64,000 bases of DNA from Citrobacter sp. On2M (GCF_018035235.1 NZ_WPCV01000004.1:1116001-1180000); one strand, 5' to 3'; shown: positions 18,348 to 29,310, counted from the first letter of the stretch. Notes: generated by a model not told the origin, from the sequence alone. Made by a program: numbers and translations.

Positions 18348-19199
18348 CTGCGTTGGCGTTTTACCCGTTACCTGTTTAAACCGGTTACTAAAATGACTCG
18401 CCGAACTAAACCCGCAGGTCATCGCAATATCCGACAAACTGCGTGAAGAATAACAAACCAGATTCTGCGCCAGCGCCATCCGACGTTGCATCACATACTG
18501 GTGCGGCGCCATATTCATCGACTGGCGAAACATTCTGGCAAAGTGGAAATCACTAAGCGCCGCCTCGCTTGCCAGATCGCTCAGGGTTATCGGGTGCGCC
18601 AGATGCGCTTCAATATAGGCCAGCACATTACGCAAAGTGGCAGGTGCAAGACCTCCAGTGACTGTGGGCAACCGCCATTGTACATTGCTGTAATGCTGGA
18701 TCAGATGCGTTAGCAGCAGTGAAGATGCGGCGCTGAGCGTAAGATGATTGGCCGGTTGCTGCCAGTCGTTACCGAGCAAAAACTGACGATAAACCGCTGT
18801 GATCCCCGGATCGCTGCCAAATGTATGCTCGTCCAGCGTGAAGCTATAGGGGCTTTTGTCCCAGACTTTTTCACCCACTTCGCGCAGATGGGTATCCGTA
18901 CAATAGAGGTGAACGAAGGAAAGATCGTCGCGAATATCCCAACTGGATTCGCTCTCTTTTGGCATCAGGCAAAAACGATCCGGCCCGCCGCCATTCTTCC
19001 AGCCTTCCGCCGTCTTGTGATAACTCTCGTAGCCATCCGCGATGTATAAACTGAGCGTGTGGTGATCGCAATACTGGGTAATGGTATCGCGCTTGTTTGA
19101 CCAGGCGGCCAGTTGGATCCCCGAATGTAACGCAACTGATTCATGCAGCACGGCATTATGTTTGCGTAATTTTTCAAAGGCATCGTAGGGCTGAGACAT
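18330..19199 (-). CDS. AraC-family transcriptional regulator
   Basis: 289 residues: N-terminal AraC-type sensing region, then two HTH motifs in the last 100 residues (ITLSDLASEAALSDFHFARM and RSLSDIAMTCGFSSASHFSN) ending KQVTGKTPTQLRAAK. Divergently placed 186 bases from an EamA transporter, which it probably controls. E. coli K-12 has no such gene between ydcO and ydcL as I recall, so this pair is an addition relative to K-12. Ligand unknown. Confidence 0.85.
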   Translation of the reverse strand: MSQPYDAFEKLRKHNAVLHESVALHSGIQLAAWSNKRDTITQYCDHHTLSLYIADGYESYHKTAEGWKNGGGPDRFCLMPKESESSWDIRDDLSFVHLYCTDTHLREVGEKVWDKSPYSFTLDEHTFGSDPGITAVYRQFLLGNDWQQPANHLTLSAASSLLLTHLIQHYSNVQWRLPTVTGGLAPATLRNVLAYIEAHLAHPITLSDLASEAALSDFHFARMFRQSMNMAPHQYVMQRRMALAQNLVCYSSRSLSDIAMTCGFSSASHFSNRFKQVTGKTPTQLRAAK

Positions 19200-19385
19200 A
19201 CCATCACGTTCAAAAATAGATTAGCAGGTTTTCAGTCTATATCAGCTACATGTTGTAAACAGCCAACTTTTCGTTTCTTACGCTAAAAAAGCGCAAGATT
19301 TTGCAAGTTCGCCGCAAGCCGATGAAAGCCCCCTGCCGCCAGCCGTGACACAGTGTGAGCCTGATTACAAAAATGAGAGAGTTGT

Positions 19386-20294
19386 ATGAACGCACTGTTG
19401 TACTGTCTGGTCGTCGTCATTTGGGGAACAACATGGATTGCGATTTATTTGCAGCAAGGCCCTGTTTCTGCCCCTGTTTCTATCTTTTGGCGCTTTGCCG
19501 TGGCCAGCTCGGTAATGATTGTTGCCCTTCTGGTTAGCGGGAAATTACGCAAACTGTCCGGTCGCGATCATCTGTTTTGCCTGTTGCAAGGTGGATGCGT
19601 TTTTTGCTTCAACTTCTGGTGTTTTTACACAGCTGCGGCATGGATTAATACCGGCCTGGAGTCGGTAATTTTCTCAATGGCCGTTCTGTTCAATGCGGTC
19701 AATAGTTTTATCTTTTTTGGGCAAAAACCACCGCTGCGTTTCTATATTGCAGCCGGCCTGGGATTGACGGGCATTGTCACTTTGTCCTGGCAGGATTTGC
19801 TCAACAGCGGATTCAACCATTCGCTGCTGCTGGGCATTGGCTTAAGCGCCCTTGGTACTTTTGGTTTCTCATTGGGCAATATGATAAGCCTACGTCACCA
19901 GAAAAAAGGGCTGGAAGTATTAACCACCAACAGCTGGACCATGCTGTATGGCACGCTATTGATCGCCGTTATTGCGCTGGTGCGCGGGGATAACTTCATG
20001 CCGCAGTGGACTTTCAGCTATATTAGCGCGCTGTTATATCTGGCTATTTTTGGCTCGGTGATTGCTTTCGGTGCCTATTTCACACTCGTAGGGCGTATTG
20101 GTCCCAGTAAGGCGGCATACAGTACGCTGCTTTTCCCGCTGGTCGCGCTGACGCTGTCAACATTGTATGAAGGATACATCTGGCAGGTTAACGCAATTGC
20201 TGGATTACTGCTGATTTTGCTGGGTAATCTGGTGATGTTTGCTCGCCCGGAGGCGTTAATGGGAAAACTGCTTTACCGCCGTCGGACGGCATAA
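19386..20294 (+). CDS. EamA/DMT-family membrane exporter
   Basis: 302 residues with ten predicted helices in two EamA repeats (helices 1-5 and 6-10). The opening VVVIWGTTWIAI and the RIGPSKAAYSTLLFPLVALT near the end are classic for DMT exporters. GAGAG precedes the ATG. Probably exports a metabolite or toxic compound sensed by the divergent AraC regulator; substrate unknown. Confidence 0.87.
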   Translation: MNALLYCLVVVIWGTTWIAIYLQQGPVSAPVSIFWRFAVASSVMIVALLVSGKLRKLSGRDHLFCLLQGGCVFCFNFWCFYTAAAWINTGLESVIFSMAVLFNAVNSFIFFGQKPPLRFYIAAGLGLTGIVTLSWQDLLNSGFNHSLLLGIGLSALGTFGFSLGNMISLRHQKKGLEVLTTNSWTMLYGTLLIAVIALVRGDNFMPQWTFSYISALLYLAIFGSVIAFGAYFTLVGRIGPSKAAYSTLLFPLVALTLSTLYEGYIWQVNAIAGLLLILLGNLVMFARPEALMGKLLYRRRTA

Positions 20295-20295
20295 T

Positions 20296-20323
20296 AAAAA
20301 ACGCACCATCCAAAGATGGTGCG
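20296..20323 (-). terminator. terminator of ydcL
   Basis: Nine-base-pair stem CGCACCATC / GATGGTGCG followed on the minus strand by six T residues, just past the ydcL stop. Also the only hairpin after the convergent EamA gene. Confidence 0.8.
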
Positions 20324-20330
20324 CTCAGCA

Positions 20331-21002
20331 TTACGGTTTTGTGTTGACATCAAACATGGAGGCATCTGTCGCCATGTCATCAACAACTTTCTTCAACGTT
20401 TCGAACGCCATTGGCGTACTTTCGTTGTTCAGGTCTTTACCTTCACCCTGCCGTACCACTTTAATCACTGGCTTGTTGGTTGCCGCATCGATCAACTCAC
20501 CTTCAAAATAGAGGTGAGTATCCATGGTACGGTGGCCTGTCGCCATTTGTGTACCCGCTACAAGCAACGCAACCGGAACGACTTCATAGAACTGCAGCCC
20601 TTCTTTGCTGGTTGCAACACCGGTAATCGCGCCACGGAAAATCAGGCTACGCGGACCGGGGGTCGTCACCAGAGGTTTACGTTTACTAATCGCGGTTTTC
20701 ATCTGCGTATTGGTATAGCTCAACAGTTTATCCAGCACCTGTTGTCCAACCTGAGTCGTTGGTTTAGGAATCGGATAATAGGTTATCGGGTTATACACAA
20801 TACTGTCATAGTTGGACTCATTGAAGTTGGGATCAACCCAACGCAGCACAGGTTGTCCTGTTGCCGATTTCGTTTCCTTCAGGCCAGAGTAATTTTTTAA
20901 AAAACCTGAATATTTATCCGGCTGCGTGATTTTTGACGCACAGCCTGATAACGCCAGTAAACCCGTAAGCACTGCAACTTTAAATAAAGTTTGAGCACGC
21001 AT
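20331..21002 (-). CDS. ydcL: DUF3313 lipoprotein YdcL
   Basis: 223 residues. Lipoprotein signal peptide ending LALSGCAS, cleavage before Cys21, with Ala-Ser following, which favours outer-membrane sorting. The mature part (KPLVTTPGPRSLIFRGAITG and TGHRTMDTHLYFEGELIDA) is very close to E. coli YdcL. DUF3313 proteins are uncharacterised. Own terminator; probably monocistronic. Confidence 0.92.
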   Translation of the reverse strand: MRAQTLFKVAVLTGLLALSGCASKITQPDKYSGFLKNYSGLKETKSATGQPVLRWVDPNFNESNYDSIVYNPITYYPIPKPTTQVGQQVLDKLLSYTNTQMKTAISKRKPLVTTPGPRSLIFRGAITGVATSKEGLQFYEVVPVALLVAGTQMATGHRTMDTHLYFEGELIDAATNKPVIKVVRQGEGKDLNNESTPMAFETLKKVVDDMATDASMFDVNTKP

Positions 21003-21144
21003 GGAATGATCCCTTAGTATTTGCAGATATGCATCTGAAATAGTAGCAAAAGGAAATCATGCTAGTTGTGCGAAAAATGGTACGCATCACACAAATTTTC
21101 TTTCTGCGTTCGACGTAAAAGCGTTGAACGCAGAGCATAAGCCA

Positions 21145-21741
21145 TTAGCCGATTTTGCGGGCCAGCATAGTCGCAAAACGCAGCTTAATCCGATTGCCGT
21201 TTTCATCTGTACGGTGCAGTTCGCCCACGTCTTCGTTATATTTCAGCAGTTCCCATCCGCGATAATAGTTGCGTAACTCCCCCGCTTTAAACGCGAACGG
21301 AAAGCCAACGGTGCACGGGAAATCATCGGTATCCATCGCCGCAACGATTAAGTTATATCCCCCCGATTTCGTGCAACGCTGCATATTTTCGATAAGTCCC
21401 GGAATGGTTTTCGCTTCGAGAAACATCAGCACTACGGTAGACAGAATAAAGTCGTATTCACCGTCAAAACTCAACGCATTAAGGTCCGCGACGCTCGCCT
21501 GCAGATTAGTCAGCCCTTCGGCTGCTTTGATACGCTCAAGGTTAGCGATACTCATGGGATTTTTATCCCATGCTGTTACGTCATAACCGTTTGCTGCCAG
21601 GTACAGGCTGTTACGACCGTTACCGCAGCCCAGATCTAATGTTTTACCTGGCTTAACAATTTTTGCCGCTTCTACAACATCGGAATGCGTACGGGTTAAA
21701 TCGTATTTCTCAGTAAAGTAGTTTTCGTCGCAAAGGGTCAT
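21145..21741 (-). CDS. tehB: tellurite methyltransferase
   Basis: 198 residues, class I SAM methyltransferase: motif I appears as [16 protein letters not shown], with [10 protein letters not shown] later. TehB detoxifies tellurite by methylation using SAM in the cytoplasm. Start overlaps the tehA stop (TAATG), so the two are translationally coupled. Confidence 0.95.
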   Translation of the reverse strand: MTLCDENYFTEKYDLTRTHSDVVEAAKIVKPGKTLDLGCGNGRNSLYLAANGYDVTAWDKNPMSIANLERIKAAEGLTNLQASVADLNALSFDGEYDFILSTVVLMFLEAKTIPGLIENMQRCTKSGGYNLIVAAMDTDDFPCTVGFPFAFKAGELRNYYRGWELLKYNEDVGELHRTDENGNRIKLRFATMLARKIG

Positions 21742-22742
21742 TATTTATCCTCAGATTTCAGTAATGCAGTACGCTCTGTGCGGATGAGCAGTTTTCCCTG
21801 CATCAGCAATGCAAACGTACGTACCAGTAATAATGCAATGATAAAATTGGTAAAAATAAACAGTGGGATCGACAGCGTATGAAAAAATCCTGATTCGCTG
21901 CCTTGTCCCAGATGCAGCCCCGTTGTCGCCAGAGCCGACACGCCAAACGAGAAGCTCCAGAAAGACGCATTAAAGGGCTGAGACAGATACCACGGCATGA
22001 GGCGTAGCATAAAAAGAAGTTGCAGCAGACCATAGCCGAACAACATTTTGGCCAACGTATCCCCCTCGCCGCCGTTGACGCTAAGCCAGGCGCTGCAGGC
22101 GACCAGCGCAGGCGCCAACTGAATGCCAAGCGAAGTACGTAATACCGTTGGCAGTTCGCCGCAACTGCGTAAACGTTGCAGGATCACTGGCTCCAGGCTG
22201 AGCCAGGAAAATACCCCAGCGCCCAAAAAAACCAGCCCTGTGTCGTTGAAACCCAGCGCACCACAGGCCATTGCACTAATAAAGTTATTGGCGACAGTCG
22301 GCAGATACAGCCCCGGCGTGGTGGCTTCTTCTGGGTGCTCCCCGCGCCATAGTCCCGCGGTTTGCCACGCCGCGTACGCCAGTTGGATCACAACCCCAAT
22401 GCTGAACAATCCAAGCGCCAGTGGTCGATACCACGGGACAAAACCAATCGCGACCAGCATGGTTGTGGCCGGAAACAGACTGACAAAGCTACTCATCACC
22501 GGGTGACGAACCTCTGCCAAAACGCTATGCGGAAAACGCAGTAAACGACTAATAAAGGCCAGCGTCAACAATCCCCAGATGACCATCGCAAGGATCACTA
22601 AACCGTCGCCGATCCAGTGGCTTACAGGCCACACCTGGCTGGCATAACGCCACGCAAATCCCATCCCTATGATGCCCAGTACCATGCCAAAATAACCAGC
22701 CGGAAGATTGAGGACCTGTTCACTGTGCTTGTTCTTACTCAT
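21741..22742 (-). CDS. tehA: tellurite-resistance/dicarboxylate transporter TehA
   Basis: 333 residues with ten hydrophobic helices, SLAC1/TehA anion-channel family. Opens [20 protein letters not shown], characteristic of TehA. Structural work on the Haemophilus protein shows an anion channel gated by a conserved Phe. With TehB gives tellurite resistance when expressed strongly. Divergent from ydcK. Confidence 0.94.
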   Translation of the reverse strand: MSKNKHSEQVLNLPAGYFGMVLGIIGMGFAWRYASQVWPVSHWIGDGLVILAMVIWGLLTLAFISRLLRFPHSVLAEVRHPVMSSFVSLFPATTMLVAIGFVPWYRPLALGLFSIGVVIQLAYAAWQTAGLWRGEHPEEATTPGLYLPTVANNFISAMACGALGFNDTGLVFLGAGVFSWLSLEPVILQRLRSCGELPTVLRTSLGIQLAPALVACSAWLSVNGGEGDTLAKMLFGYGLLQLLFMLRLMPWYLSQPFNASFWSFSFGVSALATTGLHLGQGSESGFFHTLSIPLFIFTNFIIALLLVRTFALLMQGKLLIRTERTALLKSEDK

Positions 22743-22855
22743 TTTGTTTATTTTTTAAAGTATATTTGAAATGCATTTTATGGAATTTCCGCTGATTTAG
22801 CCAGTCCGGAAAACTTTGCTACGTTTAACTAAGGCGCGCAACATGGAAACGAGCT

Positions 22856-23836
22856 ATGACCAAATATCGTCTAAGCGATGAACCTCGCTCCTTTAGTTAT
22901 CAGGATAATGGCAATAAAAAAAGCGTATTACTACGCCAAATCATTGCGCTCACTGATTTTAATGATGTCCAGGCCGGTACTCCCGGCGGCTGGATTGATA
23001 ATGAAAGCGTGCTGTCGCAAAACGGCGATTGCTGGATTTACGATGAAAACGCGCTCGCTTTTTCCGGCGCAAAAATTACAGGAAATGCTCGTATCACGCA
23101 GGCAAGCGTGGTTAGAGATGGCGCTCAGATTGGCGATACCGCGTGGATTGACCGGGCTGAGATCAGTCATCACGCTCACATCCGTGACAATGTCATTATT
23201 CAGGATTCAGTCGTTCGCGGTGAGTGTCTTCTCTTCGGTGATGCGCGCGTGGTGTGTGGCTCTGAAATCATTGCAGCCAGGGGACTTACCCCTGAACATG
23301 ACCAGATCCTGCAAATTTACGATCGCGCTTTTGTCAGCAGCTCGCGTGTAGTGCATCAGGCACAACTTTATGGTGATGCAAAAATCAACTATGCCTTTAT
23401 TGAACATCGGGCAGAAGTGTTTGATTGCGCAAGGATTGAAGGTAATGCAGAGAACAATGTCTGGATCTGCGATTGCGCCAAAGTCTACGGACACGCACAC
23501 GTCATTGCCGGAACCGATGAAGATGCCATTCCTACCCTACGTTATAGCTCGCAGGTGGCGGAAAACGCGGTGGTCGAGGGCAACTGCGTACTGAAGCACC
23601 ATGTGCTCGTCGGCGGTCATGCGCAGTTACGCGGCGGGCCGCTCCTGCTTGACGACCACATCCTGATTGAAGGCCACGCCTGCGTGCTGGGCGAAGTGCT
23701 GATCGAGCATCACATTGAAATAAGCGACCAGGCGCATATTGAAGCATTTGATGGCGATGCCATTCATCTGCACGGCCCGAAGGTGATCAACGGCGAGCAG
23801 CGCATTACGCGTACACCGATCGCAGGCTTATTCTGA
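22856..23836 (+). CDS. ydcK: YdcK, hexapeptide-repeat (left-handed beta-helix) protein
   Basis: 326 residues with repeated hexapeptide-like units throughout (for example [20 protein letters not shown]), predicting a left-handed beta-helix. E. coli YdcK is annotated as an uncharacterised acyltransferase-like protein; no catalytic site is obvious. The 3' end overlaps the convergent rimL by 9 bases. Confidence 0.88.
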   Translation: MTKYRLSDEPRSFSYQDNGNKKSVLLRQIIALTDFNDVQAGTPGGWIDNESVLSQNGDCWIYDENALAFSGAKITGNARITQASVVRDGAQIGDTAWIDRAEISHHAHIRDNVIIQDSVVRGECLLFGDARVVCGSEIIAARGLTPEHDQILQIYDRAFVSSSRVVHQAQLYGDAKINYAFIEHRAEVFDCARIEGNAENNVWICDCAKVYGHAHVIAGTDEDAIPTLRYSSQVAENAVVEGNCVLKHHVLVGGHAQLRGGPLLLDDHILIEGHACVLGEVLIEHHIEISDQAHIEAFDGDAIHLHGPKVINGEQRITRTPIAGLF

Positions 23837-24373
23837 GGTGCTATCAATGATTCGGGCATAGAGATTCACATCATGGTAATCACCATTGAGGAACTCCGCC
23901 TGTTTCATACATCCTTCCAGCAAAAAGCCATTGCGCTGCGCCACTTGATTACTCTCAAGGTTATCGACGCGGCATTTAATCACGAAGCGGCGGATCTCCT
24001 GACGCTGCGCATAATGGTGAATCAATGCCTGTAGCGCCAGAGACATGATCCCTTTGCCCTGATGTTCCTCATCCAGCCAGTAGCCGATATACGCGGCTTT
24101 GTTCAGCGGTTCTATCTGGTTAAACGAGATAACCCCGACCATATTTCCTTGCTCAAAAATCAGGAACATTTTGGCGTAACCGCGCTGATGCAACATCATA
24201 TTGCCTTGCACGTTCTTGCGGGTGTCTTCCTCTGACGTAACAAACTGCGGCCAGTTCAGCGACTGCTGGAGCCAGCTTTTATTTTTAAGTACAAGCTGAT
24301 ACAGAGGCGTGACGTGTTGTTCTTCTACGGCACGCAGTTCCAGCGTTTCATTGATGGTAATCACTTCTGACAT
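23828..24373 (-). CDS. rimL: ribosomal-protein-serine N-acetyltransferase
   Basis: 181 residues, GNAT fold. The acetyl-CoA pyrophosphate-binding loop shows as [16 protein letters not shown], followed by [13 protein letters not shown]. RimL acetylates the N-terminus of ribosomal protein L12 to form L7. Length and sequence match E. coli RimL (179). Confidence 0.92.
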   Translation of the reverse strand: MSEVITINETLELRAVEEQHVTPLYQLVLKNKSWLQQSLNWPQFVTSEEDTRKNVQGNMMLHQRGYAKMFLIFEQGNMVGVISFNQIEPLNKAAYIGYWLDEEHQGKGIMSLALQALIHHYAQRQEIRRFVIKCRVDNLESNQVAQRNGFLLEGCMKQAEFLNGDYHDVNLYARIIDSTSE

Positions 24374-24427
24374 TTTTATTCCGTTATGCTGGTTCAGCAG
24401 GCAACCCTGCTCATCAAATAAAACAGG

Positions 24428-24451
24428 AAGGGCTCCCTTTTGGAAGCCCTT
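24428..24451 (-). terminator. terminator of ydcH
   Basis: Stem AAGGGCTTCC / GGAGCCCTT (one bulged base) with a short loop, about 24 bases after the ydcH stop on the minus strand and followed by CCTGTTTTATTT. Confidence 0.7.
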
Positions 24452-24474
24452 TTACACAGCAAGTGCCGTTTTAT

Positions 24475-24699
24475 TTAGCTCTCACTGACACTCTCTTTTT
24501 GCAATATTTTGAGCAGATCTTCCTTCAGGTGGAGTTTCTGTTTCTTAAGGCGAACAATGTCCAAACTATACCCACGACCATCCGAACCTTCCAGTCTGGA
24601 GATCTCATGATCAAGGCTGTTGTGTTTTTCGAATAAGGACAGAAAGCGAGGGTTCTCGGATTTCAGTCGGGAAATAAGGTCTCTGTATTCTGGAAACAT
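24475..24699 (-). CDS. ydcH: YdcH, DUF465 small coiled-coil protein
   Basis: 74 residues, strongly charged and helical, with FEKHNSLDHEISRLE and RLKKQKLHLKEDL. DUF465/YdcH-like family; function unknown. Ribosome binding site AGGGAG before the ATG. Own terminator, and in the E. coli position between rimL and opgD. Confidence 0.9.
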   Translation of the reverse strand: MFPEYRDLISRLKSENPRFLSLFEKHNSLDHEISRLEGSDGRGYSLDIVRLKKQKLHLKEDLLKILQKESVSES

Positions 24700-24829
24700 A
24701 CTTTCTCCCTGTTAGTGGACAAGAACGTGTATAAGAAATACACACCTTCAGCTTATCGGTTTAAGTCAGGGAAAAATGCGAGCAGGATCGAGTAAATAGT
24801 GTACAGCGTTTTTTAAGAAAATGACGAAT

Positions 24830-24852
24830 ATGGCTCCCCGACGGAGAGCCAT
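24830..24852 (-). terminator. hairpin after opgD
   Basis: Seven-base-pair stem ATGGCTC / GAGCCAT beginning 12 bases after the opgD stop; the tail on the minus strand is only moderately T-rich. Confidence 0.5.
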
Positions 24853-24863
24853 AAAGATGAGGA

Positions 24864-26519
24864 TCAACGCATCTCGCGGTCGTCAACGTACTGGCGTTTA
24901 TCCGGCGCTGGCGGGAAGTACTGATACAGCCAGGTTTCGCTGATAGCGTCGCCTTGGCAACGCAGGAACATACGCATATCTACCGGATCGGTTGAGTCAG
25001 AGGTCGGATACCAGTCAAACTGGATGCGGTAGCCGTCGATAGGTTCAACGTAAAGGATCTCAATCTGTTTCGCTTCACCACTCGAAAGCGTAATTACCGG
25101 TTCAATACCTTTCGGCGCGGCGGCTTTTAAATCGCCACCGACGAAATCAACGGCAAAACGTCGTGCCCATTTTTCCGGGTAGTGCTCGCCCGGTGCCCAT
25201 CCTTCCGGGAAACCGCCCATGCCTGTACGGGTCGCCATCACGCGAGCCAGCGGCGAACGCACTGGCGGCTGAGCGCTCCAGTACAGGCGATATTTGAATT
25301 CCAGCTCATCGCCAGCTTTGATCTTCCTCTCCGGCTGCCAGAAGCAAACGACGTTATCCAGCGTTTCACCGGTCGTCGGGATCTCCATCAGGCCGATAGT
25401 CCCCTTGCCCCACTGGTTACGCGGTTCGACCCACAGACTTGGACGCTTGTTGTACCAGCCCATGATGTCCTGGTAATGTGAGAAGTCGCGATCGAGCTGC
25501 AGCAAACCAAACCCTTTCGGGTTGTTATCGGTATAGGCGTTGAACTGCAGTTTTTGCGGGTTATTCAGCGGGCGGCAGATCCACTCGCCGTTACCTCGCC
25601 ACATCGCCAGACGATCGGAGTCATGAATTTGCGGGTGAATGGTGTCGCACATCCGACGTTCATTGTTGCCGCAGCTAAACATGCTGGTCATCGGCGCAAT
25701 GCCGAGCTGCTTGATGTCTTTGCGCGCATAGATGTGGTTTTGTACATCCATGATCACCTGCGTTTTCTCACAGTGGATCACGAACTTGAATGCGCCAGTA
25801 ACGCTTGGGCTATCAAGAAGCGCATACACGGTAAAGGAGGTTGCGCCCGGTTTGACCGTTTCGAACCAGAAAGCGGTAAAATCAGGGAACTCTTCTTTGC
25901 TGTCGGTGTAGGTATCTACCGCCAGACCGCGAGCCGATAATCCATACTGGTAGGTGTCATCCACGGCGCGGAAATAACTGGCGCCCAGGAAAGAAACGAT
26001 GTCGCGACGGGCCAGCTCTGGCGCCTTAAATACGCGGAACCCGGCGAAGCCGAGGTCAGTTTGCCCTTCCAGTTGTTTGGTATCCACGCCCGCATCATTG
26101 TATTTAAACAGTTCCGGACGGAAGTGAATTTCACGTGCCATATGCGTACTGGCATCAACCGAGAACATGCGTACACGGCGACGGAAGCCCATTCCCACGT
26201 GGAAGAATTGCGCATCAAGCTGACGATTTTCAACATTGTTCCACAGAGACTGCTCTGCGTCATATTGAATGCTGTTGTAGGCCTGCGGCGTCAGTTTTGC
26301 CAGCGTGTCAGGTAACGCGCGCGGTGCGCCGCCCCATGGCTTCTGTGCTAAATCATGAGCCATCGATTGCAGAACGGAAAAATCAAAACGAACGGTTTTT
26401 CCGTCTGCAATGTCAGACTCTGCCGCAAAGGCGGCGCGGGAAAAGAGTGATGCAATACCACTGGTTCCGCACACGGCGGCCACTGCCATTGAACCTTTAA
26501 TAAATCGTCTGCGATTCAT
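24864..26519 (-). CDS. opgD: glucan biosynthesis protein D (periplasmic OpgD/MdoD)
   Basis: 551 residues with a twin-arginine signal ([15 protein letters not shown], cleavage after SRAAFA near residue 32). The mature part is an OpgG/OpgD-type beta-sandwich protein that shapes osmoregulated periplasmic glucans; in E. coli OpgD controls backbone structure and was later shown to have glucanase-type activity. Tat export agrees with the family. Confidence 0.95.
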   Translation of the reverse strand: MNRRRFIKGSMAVAAVCGTSGIASLFSRAAFAAESDIADGKTVRFDFSVLQSMAHDLAQKPWGGAPRALPDTLAKLTPQAYNSIQYDAEQSLWNNVENRQLDAQFFHVGMGFRRRVRMFSVDASTHMAREIHFRPELFKYNDAGVDTKQLEGQTDLGFAGFRVFKAPELARRDIVSFLGASYFRAVDDTYQYGLSARGLAVDTYTDSKEEFPDFTAFWFETVKPGATSFTVYALLDSPSVTGAFKFVIHCEKTQVIMDVQNHIYARKDIKQLGIAPMTSMFSCGNNERRMCDTIHPQIHDSDRLAMWRGNGEWICRPLNNPQKLQFNAYTDNNPKGFGLLQLDRDFSHYQDIMGWYNKRPSLWVEPRNQWGKGTIGLMEIPTTGETLDNVVCFWQPERKIKAGDELEFKYRLYWSAQPPVRSPLARVMATRTGMGGFPEGWAPGEHYPEKWARRFAVDFVGGDLKAAAPKGIEPVITLSSGEAKQIEILYVEPIDGYRIQFDWYPTSDSTDPVDMRMFLRCQGDAISETWLYQYFPPAPDKRQYVDDREMR

Positions 26520-26712
26520 GCCTGAAAGTGAATCCTTCTGGTCGTGTAAATGGTCCCGCGCCGGTCATAATCAGCGGCAAGAGAGTGCACATTTCTGACC
26601 GCTCACTCTAGACAAAATTCATTAATAATCCAATTGTTGGTCGCCGATTATCTGTACAAAATCGAAAATATTTTATGTCGATGGGAACAGGCCGAATCCC
26701 ATGTAAATTCCG

Positions 26713-28056
26713 TTAAAGTAAACCACAGCGACGTTTACTTCGATCTTGCGCCTCCTGATACAGCGCAAACTCATCATACACCGCGCAACCCAGCGCCTGT
26801 TCAAACGCGTCGCGGCTGGAATTTCCATGGCTGCGAGCCTGCGTTTCATTCCCCAGATTTGACTGGAAAATTCCTGCGGCACTTACCGGTAAAAAATCTT
26901 CGTAGGTGATGGGTTGCGCAACCAACCAGCCTCGCTCAATGAGCGGCTGCGGGTCGTCATCCGGACGGATTGCCTGTCGATGCGCCTCGCCCGACGGTGT
27001 CAGGCGATAACGGAACCAGGCGAGCCCTTGCTGGCGCAGCAAAAACTCGCTGTCCGGGAATGCTTTGAACACTTCCTGAAGATGCAACTGATGCGTCAGG
27101 TTGTCTTTTCCCATTCCCGCCTTATTCAGCAGTTCGTCATACAGTGCTCTGCCTTTCGGCGTCAGGGCCACGCCGCGCTGTTCGATCTCACCGAAACGCG
27201 CCGTGTGGGTGCCGCGCATCTCCCCGGCAAACCACACCGGTTCTTCAAGCGCTTTAAAACTGGTCTGACGCAATAAAATGGGCACCTCGCGACGCGGTGG
27301 CCCTTCAATCAGTATTTTGGGTTCAATACCGCATTCGGGCATCATCGACTGCACCCGGTCGATATCCAATGTACGCGGCGTCAGATGGTTGATATGACAA
27401 CCAGGGAAGCACACCACATCGGCAATCAGTCGGTGCTCGTCATGTAATGCGTGGTAGGTTCCTTCATCAACTGTGGCATGCTGATGCCAGCGGAAGGTTT
27501 CCAACGCCTCATGCACAAACTCATGCGCCTGCGCCTGCGTAAAACTGCCCTGCGCATCATATTCATTCAGAAGTTCGTGACAACGACGGGTGAATATGTC
27601 GCGTTTCGCGAGGATCTCCGCGGCCTTTTGCCTCAACGCGACGTTTTCGATTAATTCGAGGCGTAATAACGAGGTAAATACCCGAAACGGATTGCGCGAA
27701 AGCGACGCATCGTCGATGGGCCGAAAAGCCGTGGAATGTACGGGAACGCCGGCCTGGGAGAGATCGTAATAACTCACCGGATACATACCCATAATCGCAA
27801 ACATCCGGCGCAGCGTAGAAAGTTCCTGCGCAGTGCCCACCCGAATAGCGCCGTGGCGCTCAACGTTTAGCCGCGCCAGCTCATCCGCATTAGCCAGTTT
27901 TTCATGCAACGTCGGATTATTTTCCAGTACCGCCAGATTCACATCAGCGACAAGTTCCAGCAACGTGCCATATTGCGGGACTTCCTGCTGGTACATTGCT
28001 GACATTGCCTGCGAAAATTGTTCCCGAATCTCATCTGCCGTGATGGTGTTCGCCAT
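26713..28056 (-). CDS. ydcJ: YdcJ, VOC-fold 2-oxoadipate dioxygenase/decarboxylase family (HglS-like)
   Basis: 447 residues. Candidate iron ligands are a His in NVERHGAIRVG, a His in CHINHLTPRTLD and a Glu in FGEIEQRGVAL, as in Pseudomonas HglS which converts 2-oxoadipate to 2-hydroxyglutarate. Whether this enterobacterial protein has the same substrate is not known. GGAGG precedes the ATG. Sits between opgD and a pyrophosphatase gene not present here in K-12. Confidence 0.88.
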   Translation of the reverse strand: MANTITADEIREQFSQAMSAMYQQEVPQYGTLLELVADVNLAVLENNPTLHEKLANADELARLNVERHGAIRVGTAQELSTLRRMFAIMGMYPVSYYDLSQAGVPVHSTAFRPIDDASLSRNPFRVFTSLLRLELIENVALRQKAAEILAKRDIFTRRCHELLNEYDAQGSFTQAQAHEFVHEALETFRWHQHATVDEGTYHALHDEHRLIADVVCFPGCHINHLTPRTLDIDRVQSMMPECGIEPKILIEGPPRREVPILLRQTSFKALEEPVWFAGEMRGTHTARFGEIEQRGVALTPKGRALYDELLNKAGMGKDNLTHQLHLQEVFKAFPDSEFLLRQQGLAWFRYRLTPSGEAHRQAIRPDDDPQPLIERGWLVAQPITYEDFLPVSAAGIFQSNLGNETQARSHGNSSRDAFEQALGCAVYDEFALYQEAQDRSKRRCGLL

Positions 28057-28176
28057 AATGTCATGCCTCCAGTGAATATTACCTGGAGTGTAGAGAACAC
28101 CGCAGACTCCGGTGGGAAGAATTTACAAAGTGTGACCTCGCGTAAATTTCCCACCCTTACTGACGATGAACAGAAC

Positions 28177-29082
28177 CTACTGACGTGGTTTTAAATGCGT
28201 TTCCAGCCACGGCAGCATCTGTTTTTTACGGCTGAGCATACCTTCAACTTTACAGGGCTGCGGGATGTCTGAGAGTTCACAACCAGCAAACCACAGGCTG
28301 GTGTCGCCCAGATTAATGTCGGTGAGCATCAGAACAACCAGTGCGGCATTCTTTTCCTCTGCATAACGCACCATTTCATGACGTAAATCGTCCAGCACCG
28401 CATCCACCTGTTGCAGCGAATACAGCTCAAGCTGTGCCACACAAACCGAATGCCCATGGATGGTGAAGGATTTGATGTCTTTCTGCAGAAGTTCGTGGGC
28501 GGTCATGCCTTCCACGCTGGTTTTGGCAGATAGCAGACCGCGACTGAAAACGTCAAGGTCCACTCCAGTTTTTAGGGTTAATGCCTCAACTGCCAGGCGG
28601 TCATCTGGGGTCGTGGTCGGGGAACGAAGCGTGACAGTGTCACTCAACGCGGCACCCAGCAATAAAACGGCCTCGGCGGCAGACAACTGGCTGCGCTCAG
28701 CTTCCGTCATCAGTTGCCATAACAGCGTCGCGCTACTACCGACGGGTTTCACCCACACTTCAGGCGGCAGACGGGTCATTAATCCCCCGAGTCGGTGATG
28801 ATCGATAATGCCCACGACGTTACTTTCTGCCAGCGATTCCGGCCCCTGAGCAGGCTCCGTGAAATCGACCAGCCAGACATCAAGATCGGTCAGCGGAAAC
28901 GTCAGCCGCCCAGGTATTTCCAGCCCTGCATGCTCAAAGATAAATTGCGTTTCGCGATTCGGTTCGCCCAGACGCCATGCCGTCGCCTGCTGACCGCGTA
29001 AAGTAAGCCAACGCGCCGTCATTGCGGCAGTACAAATGGCATCGCTATCGGGATTAAGGTGCCCTATTACGTGTATCATCAA
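28177..29082 (-). CDS. ppaC: manganese-dependent inorganic pyrophosphatase (family II)
   Basis: 301 residues, DHH/DHHA2 superfamily. All family II signatures are visible: GHLNPDSDA at the start, the DFTE acid, IIDHHRLGG and the C-terminal SRKKQ. It hydrolyses pyrophosphate to phosphate in the cytoplasm with Mn2+ or Co2+. Starts with a double ATG (29082 or 29079); AAGG lies upstream. Enterobacteria normally rely on family I Ppa, so this is an extra enzyme. Divergent from ydcI. Confidence 0.9.
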   Translation of the reverse strand: MMIHVIGHLNPDSDAICTAAMTARWLTLRGQQATAWRLGEPNRETQFIFEHAGLEIPGRLTFPLTDLDVWLVDFTEPAQGPESLAESNVVGIIDHHRLGGLMTRLPPEVWVKPVGSSATLLWQLMTEAERSQLSAAEAVLLLGAALSDTVTLRSPTTTPDDRLAVEALTLKTGVDLDVFSRGLLSAKTSVEGMTAHELLQKDIKSFTIHGHSVCVAQLELYSLQQVDAVLDDLRHEMVRYAEEKNAALVVLMLTDINLGDTSLWFAGCELSDIPQPCKVEGMLSRKKQMLPWLETHLKPRQ

Positions 29083-29310
29083 TCAGTGCCTTGTGAAGAG
29101 AAGGGTTCAAAAGCCAACAATAACGAAAGTATATCGACTGGATACATTCCCTTCCATGATCCTATCCCCCTGTACATGCTGTACAAAACATAAGCAAAAT
29201 AAATTAGTTGTAAGTAAAATACGATAAATGTTAATAATATTTTGCTATCAAGTTATCAAAAACAAACAACTTCACTTGTCATCGATACGGCTCTGTTTTT
29301 AACATCGCTT

